A stretch of DNA of 64,000 nt from Acorus gramineus (Eukaryota > Streptophyta > Magnoliopsida > Acorales > Acoraceae): NCBI GenBank assembly GCA_030737835.1, contig CM060851.1:5670615-5734614 (forward strand), written 5' to 3'. A program made the position numbers and the translations under genes. Below, one piece after another: positions 1-9,362 of the stretch (its first letter is position 1; each line of letters starts with the position of its first letter). The notes beneath the pieces were generated by a model, which saw only the letters and a program-made list of their open reading frames with translations, had not been told where the DNA came from and ran no database searches.

Positions 1-1260
1 CACCACATGATTTCTAAATAATTCAAATAAATGAAGGGTGTCCACTCTGGTAGATTTTCTAGAACTTGAGGGGGATTCTCCATGTTTCCCTGAAAGTCCC
101 AGTTTAAATAAATTAATCAGTTTGAAAAGAGAACAGATCAGATCAATGAAGATTAACAGTAGATTGATGAACTGTACTCACTGTTGTTTTTGAAACAATG
201 ATTTAAATATGTGTATAATTTAAAAGTGAGCTCCAATTTGGGTGATAATGTATATGGGTTCCACAAAAAATTTGATTTATTATATTCTTATTTTATGGTA
301 GACATGCTTTATATTTTCATTTGGGCTTGTACCAACTCCGATAGGGATCTTTCTGCATCCCTGACAGATGCCTAAATTGAATACACATTATTGTTTAATA
401 TAGGACTTGTATATATACTCTTCATAATAAAATCTCAACATAAATTTAATGGGTGACAGTAAATGCATAGTAATGTGCTACTCAAAAGGAGTATATATTG
501 TTGGTGGTGATATATCCAAGCAAGATATATTGGAAACAGATTTCACCACATAAACCTTGTATGCTATAAAATCATGGGTTTGTATATTTAATAAAATATA
601 ACCCATTGTTTTAAACATTATTTTTATTAGTAAAAAACATAAGATCTATTATATCATTACTCTTGTTTGATGGAGGAAGTAGTTTATTAAGATCTAGCCT
701 TCCCTAGAAAATAAAAAATTATATATGGATCAAACACAAAAAGATATATTTTTGTTAGCCAAAAGCTAAGAGTAAAACTCAATGATTGCAATCCTAAAGC
801 AATTTTTTTTTTTTGGGGGGTTTTGCAAATCCTAAAGCAATTAAGTCCCATGAAATAATGTCCTCCTAGAACATGGTCACATTTAAAATACAGAACTATA
901 AAAGGTGGACCACTTACAATTATGTGTAGAAACTAGAGACAAGGAAGTCAGCACTCCCCTCTCACCCCACACAAAAAAGGGTCCACTTTTAAATCCTCTC
1001 CCCAACCAAATTGAAAAACATGTCAGTGCTTGACATCAATCTCCCTCAGTGGACTCAGACATGAGACACCAAAAAATCTGTTGTACTCTACTACACAAAT
1101 ACCAAAACAAAACTTCCCTTCCCAACTACAATTGGATTCATGTCTGATTCAGATACACACTGCACTAGTTATTCCCTCCCTAACCAGGGAGTGACAAAAA
1201 TTTTGAACATCAGTGACCCTGGTTATTCCCACCCTAACAAGAGAGTGACAAAACTTTTGA
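1..1260. other. intergenic, no gene seen
   Basis: AT-rich sequence with short homopolymer runs and no reading frame of interest. An imperfect tandem duplication of about 54 bp lies at roughly 1167-1220 and 1221-1275; each unit contains GTTATTCCC, GAGTGACAAAA and TTTTGAACAT. I see no RNA gene or regulatory element that I can support here. Confidence 0.6.
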
Positions 1261-1272
1261 ACATATCCCACT

Positions 1273-1441
1273 AGTGACCATAGCACAATGTGAAGGGTAA
1301 GTTTTGGTATGGGGTATTGACACTGACTTAATCCTTGTATATATTTATCGGTTTAAGGTTACACAAGCGAATGTAACTTACTTAACTTTGTTGCAAGGCG
1401 AGTGACAGGGCATCCCTCTCTTAATAAAAAAAAAAAAAAAA
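1273..1441 (+). repeat. SINE-like retroposon with poly(A) tail
   Basis: It opens with AGTGACCATAGCACAATG, a head also found at 14905 (AGTGACCATAGCATGATGG) and, more diverged, at about 14433 and 22806. A middle part has TTGACACTGACTTAATCC, and it ends in an A-run at about 1426-1441. The layout fits a plant tRNA-derived SINE with a degraded B box. No target-site duplication was clear. Confidence 0.5.
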
Positions 1442-1565
1442 GTGAGCCAAACCATTCTACCACCTTTGAATACAGGGGTTATTATTTATTAGATTGGTTT
1501 AAATCATCAAATTAGTTAAATTTTTTATTTTTATATACACATTTCACGTGATGTGTTACTGTCTC

Positions 1566-1790
1566 AGGGGCTGTTTGGTTCACCCAAAATTCAGCCCTTA
1601 TTTGGCTTAAATCGGATTTTCAATACTTAATGGGTTACCAGTATGTTTGGTTGGATCCAATTATAAGCTCTACTAAATTCATCTTTCAGTATTTTTTCAC
1701 CCCAAAATATAAGCGAAGGAGGACCTACTTATTTGTCGCCAAACGCTCCTCACCCAAATTCAACCCCTGTGAAAAGACCAAACAGCCCCT
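1566..1790. mobile_element. short MITE with GGGGCTGTTTGG termini
   Basis: The left end AGGGGCTGTTTGGTT and the right end GACCAAACAGCCCCT are inverted repeats about 225 bp apart. This terminus type is common in small plant DNA transposons of the PIF/Harbinger (Tourist) or hAT kind. No clean target-site duplication was found, so the superfamily is open. It lies directly upstream of a TATA-like site and gene-like leader. Confidence 0.6.
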
Positions 1791-1799
1791 GCCCTTTTC

Positions 1800-1939
1800 C
1801 CATTATTACACAGGGTATATAACCCTGTTTTTCACTCTCTCTCTCCCCTCATTCGACATTTTTGGAGACACTTCCGAAACCCTAGCTATCAAGTTCATCC
1901 CCATTTCAAGATTCCTTCATCGATCGCCCTCTCGCCGGT
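1800..1939 (+). promoter_or_regulatory. putative core promoter and 5' leader
   Basis: A GGGTATATAACCC TATA-like box lies near 1815-1827. A CT-rich stretch and an AAACCCTAG telo-box-like motif near 1877-1885 follow, then an ATG at 1940. This is a usual plant promoter/leader arrangement, but the gene it would drive is not recognised. The call rests on motif order only. Confidence 0.4.
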
Positions 1940-2207
1940 TCATGGAGGTGGAGACCACGGATCTCCGGTTGGCGCTCACCGAGACAACCCGTCGCGGTGG
2001 AGAATCCACCGGAAACAAGATCGGCAACGGCGTGGTCGAGCCCTCCATCGCATTCCTCTCCAACTCTAGGTCCACCTCAATCACCCCTCTCAGCCACAAC
2101 TTTCTCTCCCGCGAGACTGCCCACCACCACCCCTCCACCCCCTCCTCTCCTCTGCCCTCGCCTCTGCCCGCATCACCCCCTTCGACGTCGACTGCATCGG
2201 AAGTTTG
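1940..2207 (+). pseudogene. unrecognised GC-rich coding fragment or gene start
   Basis: A GC-rich open frame begins at ATG 1940 and closes with TGA at 2205-2207, giving about 88 residues. The first part reads like real protein (MEVETTDLRLALTETT...; ...NSRSTSITPLSHNFLSRE). The end becomes a low-complexity Ser/Pro run. A +1 shift near 2130-2150 instead gives a plausible continuation containing SSALASARITPFDVD and IGSLIQRVF. That suggests a one-base frameshift in an old gene, or a first exon whose frame I misjudge. The leader carries a TATA box and telo-box. No downstream exon was found before the protease gene at 2895. I do not recognise the family; it may be a truncated gene copy. Confidence 0.3.
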
Positions 2208-2209
2208 AT

Positions 2210-2894
2210 TCAAAGGGTTTTCACTGGATTTTGGTGTGTGTGTGTGTGTGCGAATTGTTTGATTTTTGTACTAATATCATTGAACATGTTGGAATTGTTA
2301 ATTTTGGATTTGTGTTTGTGTTTGGTATAGGTTTGAACAGGTTTGTTTGGAGTTGTTTGTGCTGTGAATTTATTTTTTTATTTTTTGTGTTCTTTTTTTC
2401 TTCTAATGCATAGGTTTTCTTAAGAGCATCTTTAACCCTCGATTGGTACTCTTATCAAATTTAAATTTGTGTAAAAATCCGTTGTTTAAGCTATAATGAG
2501 TGGCATATGTATTAATGGAATAAATAAGAACTTTATTTTAAATATTCAATCAAATATCAAAATAACATTCAGCACTTATAAAATGGACTGAAATATCCTG
2601 TAAATAAGCACATATGTTAAGTGGTCAACCAAACACACTTATCTAAATAACTGTATAATATTATCAACATAATCTCTTTCTATATTTATTAATCAGTATT
2701 TAAAATCCGCATTCCGTTGCCAAACGCCACTTGAGTCTTTCCTTCAAAAATTTTCATTTAACTAGCCAATCAGATCTCCTCATTTAAATCTTCCCAAAAC
2801 ACCCCCATCTGTCCCCTTATTTATTCCCAAAAACCCTCGAAATTAAATCACACCATCAAAGTTCAACAAAACAAAATATCCAGGGTCGTCAAAA
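2210..2894. other. intergenic, upstream of the protease gene
   Basis: AT-rich after 2400 with no supported gene. A (TG)n microsatellite lies at 2234-2250. The last 70 bases before the ATG at 2895 are A/C-rich and look like a plant 5' leader. An AGAGCATCTTTAACCC-type sequence at about 2424 resembles the end of common small plant TIR elements, but no partner end was identified. Confidence 0.4.
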
Positions 2895-4235
2895 ATGGCT
2901 TCTTCACTCCACCACCACCACCACCTCCTCCTCCTCCTCCTCCTCCTCCAAAACTCTATTGCACTCTCATTCACACCCAACCCCCCCAAAAAGCTCCAAC
3001 CTTTCATCTTCCCCCTTAAAACCCAGAAAATCCCTGCCATGTCCCTCCCAAGACCCTCCCCAAACAAGCTCCTCTTCCACCACAACGTCAGCCTCGTCGT
3101 TACCCTCACCGTCGGATCCCCCCCACAAAACGTATCAATGGTCCTCGACACAGGGAGCGAGCTCTCCTGGCTCAACTGCAAATCCCACTCCGACCCAACC
3201 CTTAAAGATCCCACCTTTTTCAACCCCTCCTCATCCCACACCTACTACCCCTTCCCCTGCGCCTCCCCAACCTGCAAAACCCGAACCCTCGACCTCCCCA
3301 TCCGACCCACCTGCGCCGCCTCCGGCTCCTGCCACGTTTACCTCTCCTACGCCGACGCCTCCTCCGCCGAGGGCACCCTCTCCTCCGACCTCTTCTCCTT
3401 CACTCCCTCCAACCCTTCCAAGACCATCTTTGGCTGCATCGACTCCAGCTTCAGCAGTACCACCTCCGACACAAGCTCAATCGGGCTCATCGGGATGAAC
3501 AGAGGGTCCCTCTCACTCGTCTCCCAAATGGGTACCCCCAAATTCTCATATTGCATATCGGGAAGAGACGATACGGGGGTGGTCCTCCTCGGGGAGGCGG
3601 AGCTTCCATGGCTGCTCCCGCTCAACTACACCCCACTTGTCGAGATGTCCCTCCCCCTCCCCTACTTCGACAGGGTCGCCTACTCTGTTCAGTTACAGGG
3701 GATCCGAGTCGCCCAAACCGTTCTGCCACTTCCCAAATCGGTCTTGGTCCCGGACCACACCGGGGCCGGTCAGACCATGTTTGACTCCGGGACCCAATTC
3801 ACATTTCTTCTCGGCCCGGTCTATGAAGCTCTAAAAATCGAATTTTTGAAGCAAACGACGGGGGTCTTGAAGGGTCTGGGTGAACCAGAGTTCGTCTTTC
3901 AAGGGGCTTTTGATACTTGTTTCAGAGTCCCGGCGGGTGTGGGTCGGGTAGGGGAGGGGTTGCCGGAGGTGGTGCTGATGTTTCCGGGGGCTGAGGTGGC
4001 GGTGACGGGGGAGAGGCTGTTGTACAGGGCGGAGGGGGAGGTGAGGAGCGGCGGAGCAGAGTGGGTTTATTGTATGACGTTTGGGAACTCGGATTTGGTG
4101 CCGATGGAGGCGTACGTGATCGGGCACCACCACCAGCAGAACGTGTGGGTCGAGTACGACTTGAGAGGGGGTCGGGTCGGGTTCGCTCCGGTCCGGTGCG
4201 ACATCGCGGGCCAACGACTCGGTGCGGTGGTTTGA
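2895..4235 (+). CDS. PCS1: PCS1-like pepsin-type aspartic protease
   Basis: Intronless gene for a 446-residue A1-family aspartic protease. Residues 1-24 look like a signal peptide (a His run, then a Leu run). The motif MSLPRPSPNKLLFHHN (residues 49-64), characteristic of Arabidopsis PCS1 (PROMOTION OF CELL SURVIVAL 1), precedes the catalytic domain. The two catalytic aspartates lie in DTGSE (D85) and DSGTQ (D297); the cysteines between them fit the nepenthesin-like plant subgroup. PCS1 is known as an ER-located protease restraining cell death in reproductive tissue; that role is inferred here. The start is the first ATG of the frame, after a typical leader. The gene is far GC-richer than its surroundings, with a Pro/Ser-rich first third. 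It appears intact. A close nepenthesin-like paralogue is the alternative. Confidence 0.9.
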   Translation: MASSLHHHHHLLLLLLLLQNSIALSFTPNPPKKLQPFIFPLKTQKIPAMSLPRPSPNKLLFHHNVSLVVTLTVGSPPQNVSMVLDTGSELSWLNCKSHSDPTLKDPTFFNPSSSHTYYPFPCASPTCKTRTLDLPIRPTCAASGSCHVYLSYADASSAEGTLSSDLFSFTPSNPSKTIFGCIDSSFSSTTSDTSSIGLIGMNRGSLSLVSQMGTPKFSYCISGRDDTGVVLLGEAELPWLLPLNYTPLVEMSLPLPYFDRVAYSVQLQGIRVAQTVLPLPKSVLVPDHTGAGQTMFDSGTQFTFLLGPVYEALKIEFLKQTTGVLKGLGEPEFVFQGAFDTCFRVPAGVGRVGEGLPEVVLMFPGAEVAVTGERLLYRAEGEVRSGGAEWVYCMTFGNSDLVPMEAYVIGHHHQQNVWVEYDLRGGRVGFAPVRCDIAGQRLGAVV

Positions 4236-5729
4236 GTTTGGCGTCCAGATCCAGTGTCAGTCTGATCAGTTTCAAACTGCACAGCCTGTGAATTAAAATA
4301 CATAGTCTATGAATTGAACTGCACGTCAAATATTGGTTACATGTGTTACTCTTTCATTGGATCCAGTCAAAGTCTGGGTTTAGTCAGTACCAACAATATC
4401 CAATAAAAGAGTAACACTTGAACAATTGAATGTGCAATTCGATTCATGAGTTTTGTAATTTGATTCATACATTGTGCAGTTAGATACTGGATCCGAAACT
4501 CTTGAGTTTGTGTATGCTTGGGGGGGGGGGGATGAATCTGGACTGTCGGATCGAGTGGAATGGACGGTTGGGATTGGATTAAGTGATGGGAGAGATTTTG
4601 TGGTGTTGTAAAAACAAAATGTTGGTGTGACAATAGTATGAGTTGTAAAAATTTTGTGTTGTTAGATGGTTAGAGAAGATGTATATTTGTTTTTTCATGA
4701 AATTTAGGTTAAACGTGTTAGGAGTGGTTAATGATTAATTTTGATTGTTAGTGGTGTTTAACATGGATTTTAATGATGATGTTTTTTTTTTTGAGTGGGC
4801 AAAGATTGTTTTTGTGGTGCCTAACAACTAGGCCTACCGTGTGGTTTTGTAAGTTTAGGCAATTTTAGGAAGGACAGAAGGGATGACGTGAAGGTTCAAA
4901 CGGGAAAGGTTGGGAAAAGAGGAGTTGTTGTTACCTGCTATCTTTTTTAAAATTTCCTTTTCAGTTCCATGTGCTCCAGTTAAGTTATCCACGTGTAATC
5001 ATATTACTGAATTTTTTTTTTAAAGAATAATGTTATTCAAGATTTGATCTTCTAACATTTTTAGTGAAAATGGAAGGTGTTTTCTGTCTTAACTAAAGTT
5101 TAGTTTTATATATAAATATATATATGTATATATATTATACAATTTATTAAAATATATATTTTAACAAATAAAATATATTTTTAAATAAAAAAAAAGAGTG
5201 TGTCCTGCATTTGGGTTGTAAAAGAAAAATCATGTGTAATATTATTCTTTGGAAAGAAAATGATTTATAATCCTGTGGCCTAGTTCTAAGGGACATCATG
5301 CCTTTCTTGTCTCTTTAAAAAAAAAAAAAAAACACTTCTGCGCTAGTTCTCATGAGTTTTTGGGCCACTGCTTACTGGTTCTCATGAGATAATCGTTTGG
5401 GATTTGGAAATGATACATTCAATTATATTTATCAATCAAAATTAGGACCTCATATGTTTTCATTTTTAAAAAAATAGTAAACATCATATAATAAGGTATA
5501 TGCTTTGATAAAAAATGTATATCGTTCTATTTCGAGTTGAATGAATACATTTTAAATAAGTGTAAAAAAAAAATTAGTGAGGTATATACATTATCTAATG
5601 ATGTATATGTTTCATTGAATCTGTAACGGGTATATAGATCTGTGTTTTGGACTGAAAAAAAAAAAGAGTGTAGCACTCTTTGGGGCATTAAAAGGATTAA
5701 TGGATTATTGTGTAATGGGCCTTAATAGA
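4236..5729. other. intergenic, AT-rich
   Basis: The first few hundred bases are probably the protease 3' UTR. The rest is AT-rich with a G-run at about 4520-4531, many T/A homopolymers and TATA-type dinucleotide tracts near 5110-5160. No gene is supported. Confidence 0.55.
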
Positions 5730-5738
5730 TTAAGTTAA

Positions 5739-6008
5739 GAGTGTTGTTACACCCAGATCTGTTCTAGTCTCAATTATAGTCTCATAGGCGTCGATAGAAA
5801 ATTAACGGAGCATATTCTCATATTAAACCCAAGGTATATGCTTCAATATTTTTTTTTTTACATTTTCTATAAATGTATCCATGCAATTTATAGGAATATA
5901 TGCTTTATTTTTTTTATAAAAGCATGTACCTCGTTAGATAAAATATATTATTTTTAAAAAATTCAAAACACATGTAAACTGAAAATGGGGCCTTATGTAA
6001 CATTATCC
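5739..6008. mobile_element. Mutator-like MITE, copy 1 of a family
   Basis: A 270-bp element begins GAGTGTTGTTACACCCAGAT and ends ATGTAACATTATCC, which is the degenerate inverted repeat. It is flanked by a perfect 9-bp direct repeat, TTAAGTTAA (5730-5738 and 6009-6017). Nine-base duplications are typical of Mutator-superfamily insertions. Relatives lie at 6024-6264 and 25885-26174. It has no coding capacity. Confidence 0.8.
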
Positions 6009-6023
6009 TTAAGTTAAAGGAAA

Positions 6024-6264
6024 GAGTGTTGTTACACATTTTTTTCATCCCCAATTCTAGTCCCATATGTATTCGATGTATATTTATTGGTAGAAAATTT
6101 TCACAGTTTTTTATAAATGCATTCATGCGATTTATTGGAGCACATGTTTCATTTATTTTTATAAAAACATGTATTTCATTAAATGATGTGTACTATTTAA
6201 AAAAATTCAAAACACGTGTAGATTAGAATTGAAGCTAGAAACATGGCTGTACATAATATTATCC
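6024..6264. mobile_element. Mutator-like MITE, copy 2, adjacent to copy 1
   Basis: It begins GAGTGTTGTTACACAT and ends ATAATATTATCC. It shares internal sequence with the element at 5739 (ATGCATTCATGCGATTTAT versus ATGTATCCATGCAATTTAT). Its own imperfect 9-bp duplication is TAAAGGAAA at 6015-6023 and TAAAAGAAA at 6265-6273. The left duplication overlaps that of the neighbouring element, so two insertions lie nearly back to back. Confidence 0.7.
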
Positions 6265-6273
6265 TAAAAGAAA

Positions 6274-7079
6274 ATGTTACTTAGAATTCTTTTTTCAATC
6301 ATAATTTTTTTAGTCAACACATATTTTTATTTTAGTATATCTTATCTAATTAGATATATGTTTTTATAAAAAAAGCAACATATATTCTAAATTATACGAA
6401 TTCATTTATAGAAAAAGTAAAAAAATTTAACGAGGTATTTATAATTCGTTAATGAGAGTATAAAGTGCTAAACATGATAACCATGTTTGGATAAATAGCA
6501 TAAGCTTGATAATCATTTTTAAGATGCTGAAATGGCTTAAAATGGCTTTATTAATGGCAATAATGAAAATACTCTTCTATTACATTTTAAAAAATTATTT
6601 TACCTAACACTCATACACATATTTTAAAAAAAACATGTCACATATATTATATTTATATTACATATATATCTCTTACATCGTACTCCCAAACATAAACATC
6701 ATAAAGCAATATTGTTATTTAAAAATTTATAAATTTTTATCCATCTATTATTCTTCACTCATTTTCATTTCCTCCAACATGAATAATAAAAAAAAATATA
6801 AAATTTTTCTTAACAAATATAACACAACAACAATTAAACCAAAATTATTTATTCTGCGCTATTCAACCAGTTACAAAATACCAAATGTAAATAACGCTAT
6901 ACCCCTAGGGATGGATTAAAATGTAATTGTCCAAAACCGGTAGTTTCGAGAAAGACCCGAATCGAACGAGAATGAAAGCTCGCGATCACCAAACTGTACA
7001 ATAAAAAGCAACGGCGTGAGCATATCAGTCTCCCCAACAAATAAACCCCTATATGAATAAAATATTGGCAAAAAATATT
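6274..7079. other. intergenic before SDIR1
   Basis: Very AT-rich to about 6880, then mixed composition approaching the SDIR1 leader. Short frames at 6635-6919 are low-complexity. No gene or structured RNA is supported. Confidence 0.5.
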
Positions 7080-9362
7080 CCGATAGATCAGAGAGAGAGA
7101 GAGAGAGAGGGAATTCGAATCCGAAGCCTTCAACGCGTAAGTGAAAGAACTTTTAATTTATGCTTTTTTTAGGGTTTCAGTTTTCCTGGATTTGGTGTGA
7201 TTTGTCGATTGGTTGAGGTCCTGAATCGGGGTTCGAAATCTATGATTAGGGCATCGTATGTGTTGTGTTGAATTTTCGCCGAATTGGATTTCTTTGGCTC
7301 GAATTATGTAATCTGATTGTCGTTGATGTTTAGGATTCATGATGCTTTTTACGGTTTAAAATGGAAAAATCAGTTTCATGCGTTTCTTATCGAGAAGTTG
7401 CAAGCATTAGAAATCGAGTTTAAACGAACCTTCGCTGTTTAGATTTGTATTGGGTGGGTGGTATGAGAGACAAGGGGACAATGTGGGCATTTGGTGCGGT
7501 ATTCATCACTGGCATTGAAGTTGGGCCCTTTCCCTTCTCATCTGTTTATTGTGTAGGATTGATGTTTTTTCCCCATATCTGTGAAAAGATGTATTTGGAT
7601 TCAATCTTGTATATGAAAAAGAAGAGCAAAGACGAAGGGAAAGATTGTTAGAAATGATATATTTTTTACATCATGGTGTTGTTATTTCGTATTTGGAGAA
7701 GATTTAATAACCCATAATTTGACCCATTTTTATGGACCAAACTAATTTGAACCAACATTAGTACATTACAAGGACAACCAACCCTCCCTAAAATGTTAGA
7801 ATTATGTCTTGTTATCAGTGGTCTAAATCTAAATGAGTTTGGGGCAATATAAGGGACACTGGAAGAATGCTGTTTTGATGTAGGACTGGTTTTTGGAAGT
7901 AAATATTTGATGTTCTGTGATCATTAATTCTTTATTTGTTTCTTTTTGGTTATCACTTATCACTAGAATGCCCAAAAGCACTGGCTATTTTTTTCTTTCT
8001 TGAAGTGCTCTTCTTGATGATCATCTATTTGCTGGATGGAAACTCTCTTTGTTTATAAAAAGTGAAGTGACAATTATGGTGACATTTCTTATTAAGTTGA
8101 GGGGTTCAAACCTTGCAGGGGGATGCGGGTTTCTTATTCTAGGGGCAAATTCCTTATTGAGGAGTAGCATTTTGGCTTTTGTGGGCCGATTCTTGGTAGA
8201 GTCCTTGTCTACTGTGTCTCAGTCTTGCCCCATGGGCTCCATCTTGTAATCTTTGTTGCGGGCATTGTTTTGATATTAATACAATCAAGGTACATGCCTA
8301 CCATCTTTAAAAAAAATAAAATTAAGTAATGGTGAAATTCCATGAGGGGTATAAACTAAAGATTTAAAGGTGGAAAACTAGAAATAAATATTATTACTTT
8401 TTTTCCATCAATTGATCTCTTCTCTAACAAATTCATAAAAGGACAATGCCTTTCACTCCGCACACCTCTCTCTCAACTCAGCAATCATTTAATTTCTCAC
8501 TCTTCCCCTTTCTATAGACATTGCTTTATGCGCAAGACATGTGATCTCTTCTTGTAACCCCAATTGGCAACAGGCTTGATGATTTTCCAAATTCGACTAA
8601 ATGCCTACATGAGCCAAAATGAAGACCTTTCTAAAATAGTGTCAAATTATGGAAATGCTACTCGGATGTCTGTGCAGTTTAAAATTAGATAAAAGTGGAC
8701 ATGAGTATATCAAAACAGTTCTTTGAGTTTTTTTTAAACATTTTGATGGATTGATAAACATTATGAATATTTTGAACATTTGATGGGTAGAGTTTATGAT
8801 TTTCTATTAGCAATATGCACATGGGTGGGTTATTAAAGTTAAAGGTTCAATTTAGTCCTAATGGAAAAAGAACATAACAGAGAGATTGGGTCCTAAGGGT
8901 TAAAAAGCAAAAGCTGAATATATTTTGAACTTATAAAAGGACTAGTGGTCACTTATTTCATTATTTGAGTGTCATCAGTTCTATTTTGACTGGTGTTCTG
9001 ATTCAAGGTGGAGAAAATCCTAGCAGTCTATGTGTTCTGAATGTCTTGGTGTTGTTTCTTGATTTTTTTCTCCTTCTTTTATGTCTAATTCTTGGGTTAT
9101 TGCTAGTAGTAAATATGTGACCATGCAGAACTCCAGTCAAATGACTTTGCATACCTGCACTTGTAATGTGTATTGGTTAATTATGTTTCATTAAATAATG
9201 GACCAAACAAATTAAGGAGCGGTAGTTAGATTTATTCTTTGCTGATTATATCTTTATATTTTTAGGTTTTTGAAAGTTCTATTTGCAAGGATCCCAGGGG
9301 AGTGGCAGACTTTAGAGGGGGTCTCAATTGTTCTATTCCCAGTCTCTTTAACATTGTCAATC
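7080..9362 (+). promoter_or_regulatory. probable SDIR1 5' UTR with a long leader intron
   Basis: A (GA)n run at about 7089-7110 sits in a leader-like stretch that ends at a strong donor, CAACGC|GTAAGT, with the GT at 7137. The next good acceptor before the coding ATG is TTTTTAG just before about 9266, followed by about 97 bases of leader to the ATG at 9363. An intron of about 2.1 kb in the 5' UTR is inferred; no transcript proves it. Frames inside this span (7445-7651, 8049-8249) match nothing I recognise. A segment near 8060-8310 ending in an A-run could be an old retroposon. Confidence 0.5.

Noticed and set aside
2959-3498. Second frame of 179 residues inside the protease gene
   Set aside because: Pro/Ser/Thr-rich shadow of a GC-rich exon; the 446-residue frame has all aspartic-protease motifs.
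3831-4329. Minus-strand frames over the end of the protease gene
   Set aside because: Opposite-strand shadows of GC-rich coding sequence with no recognisable domain.
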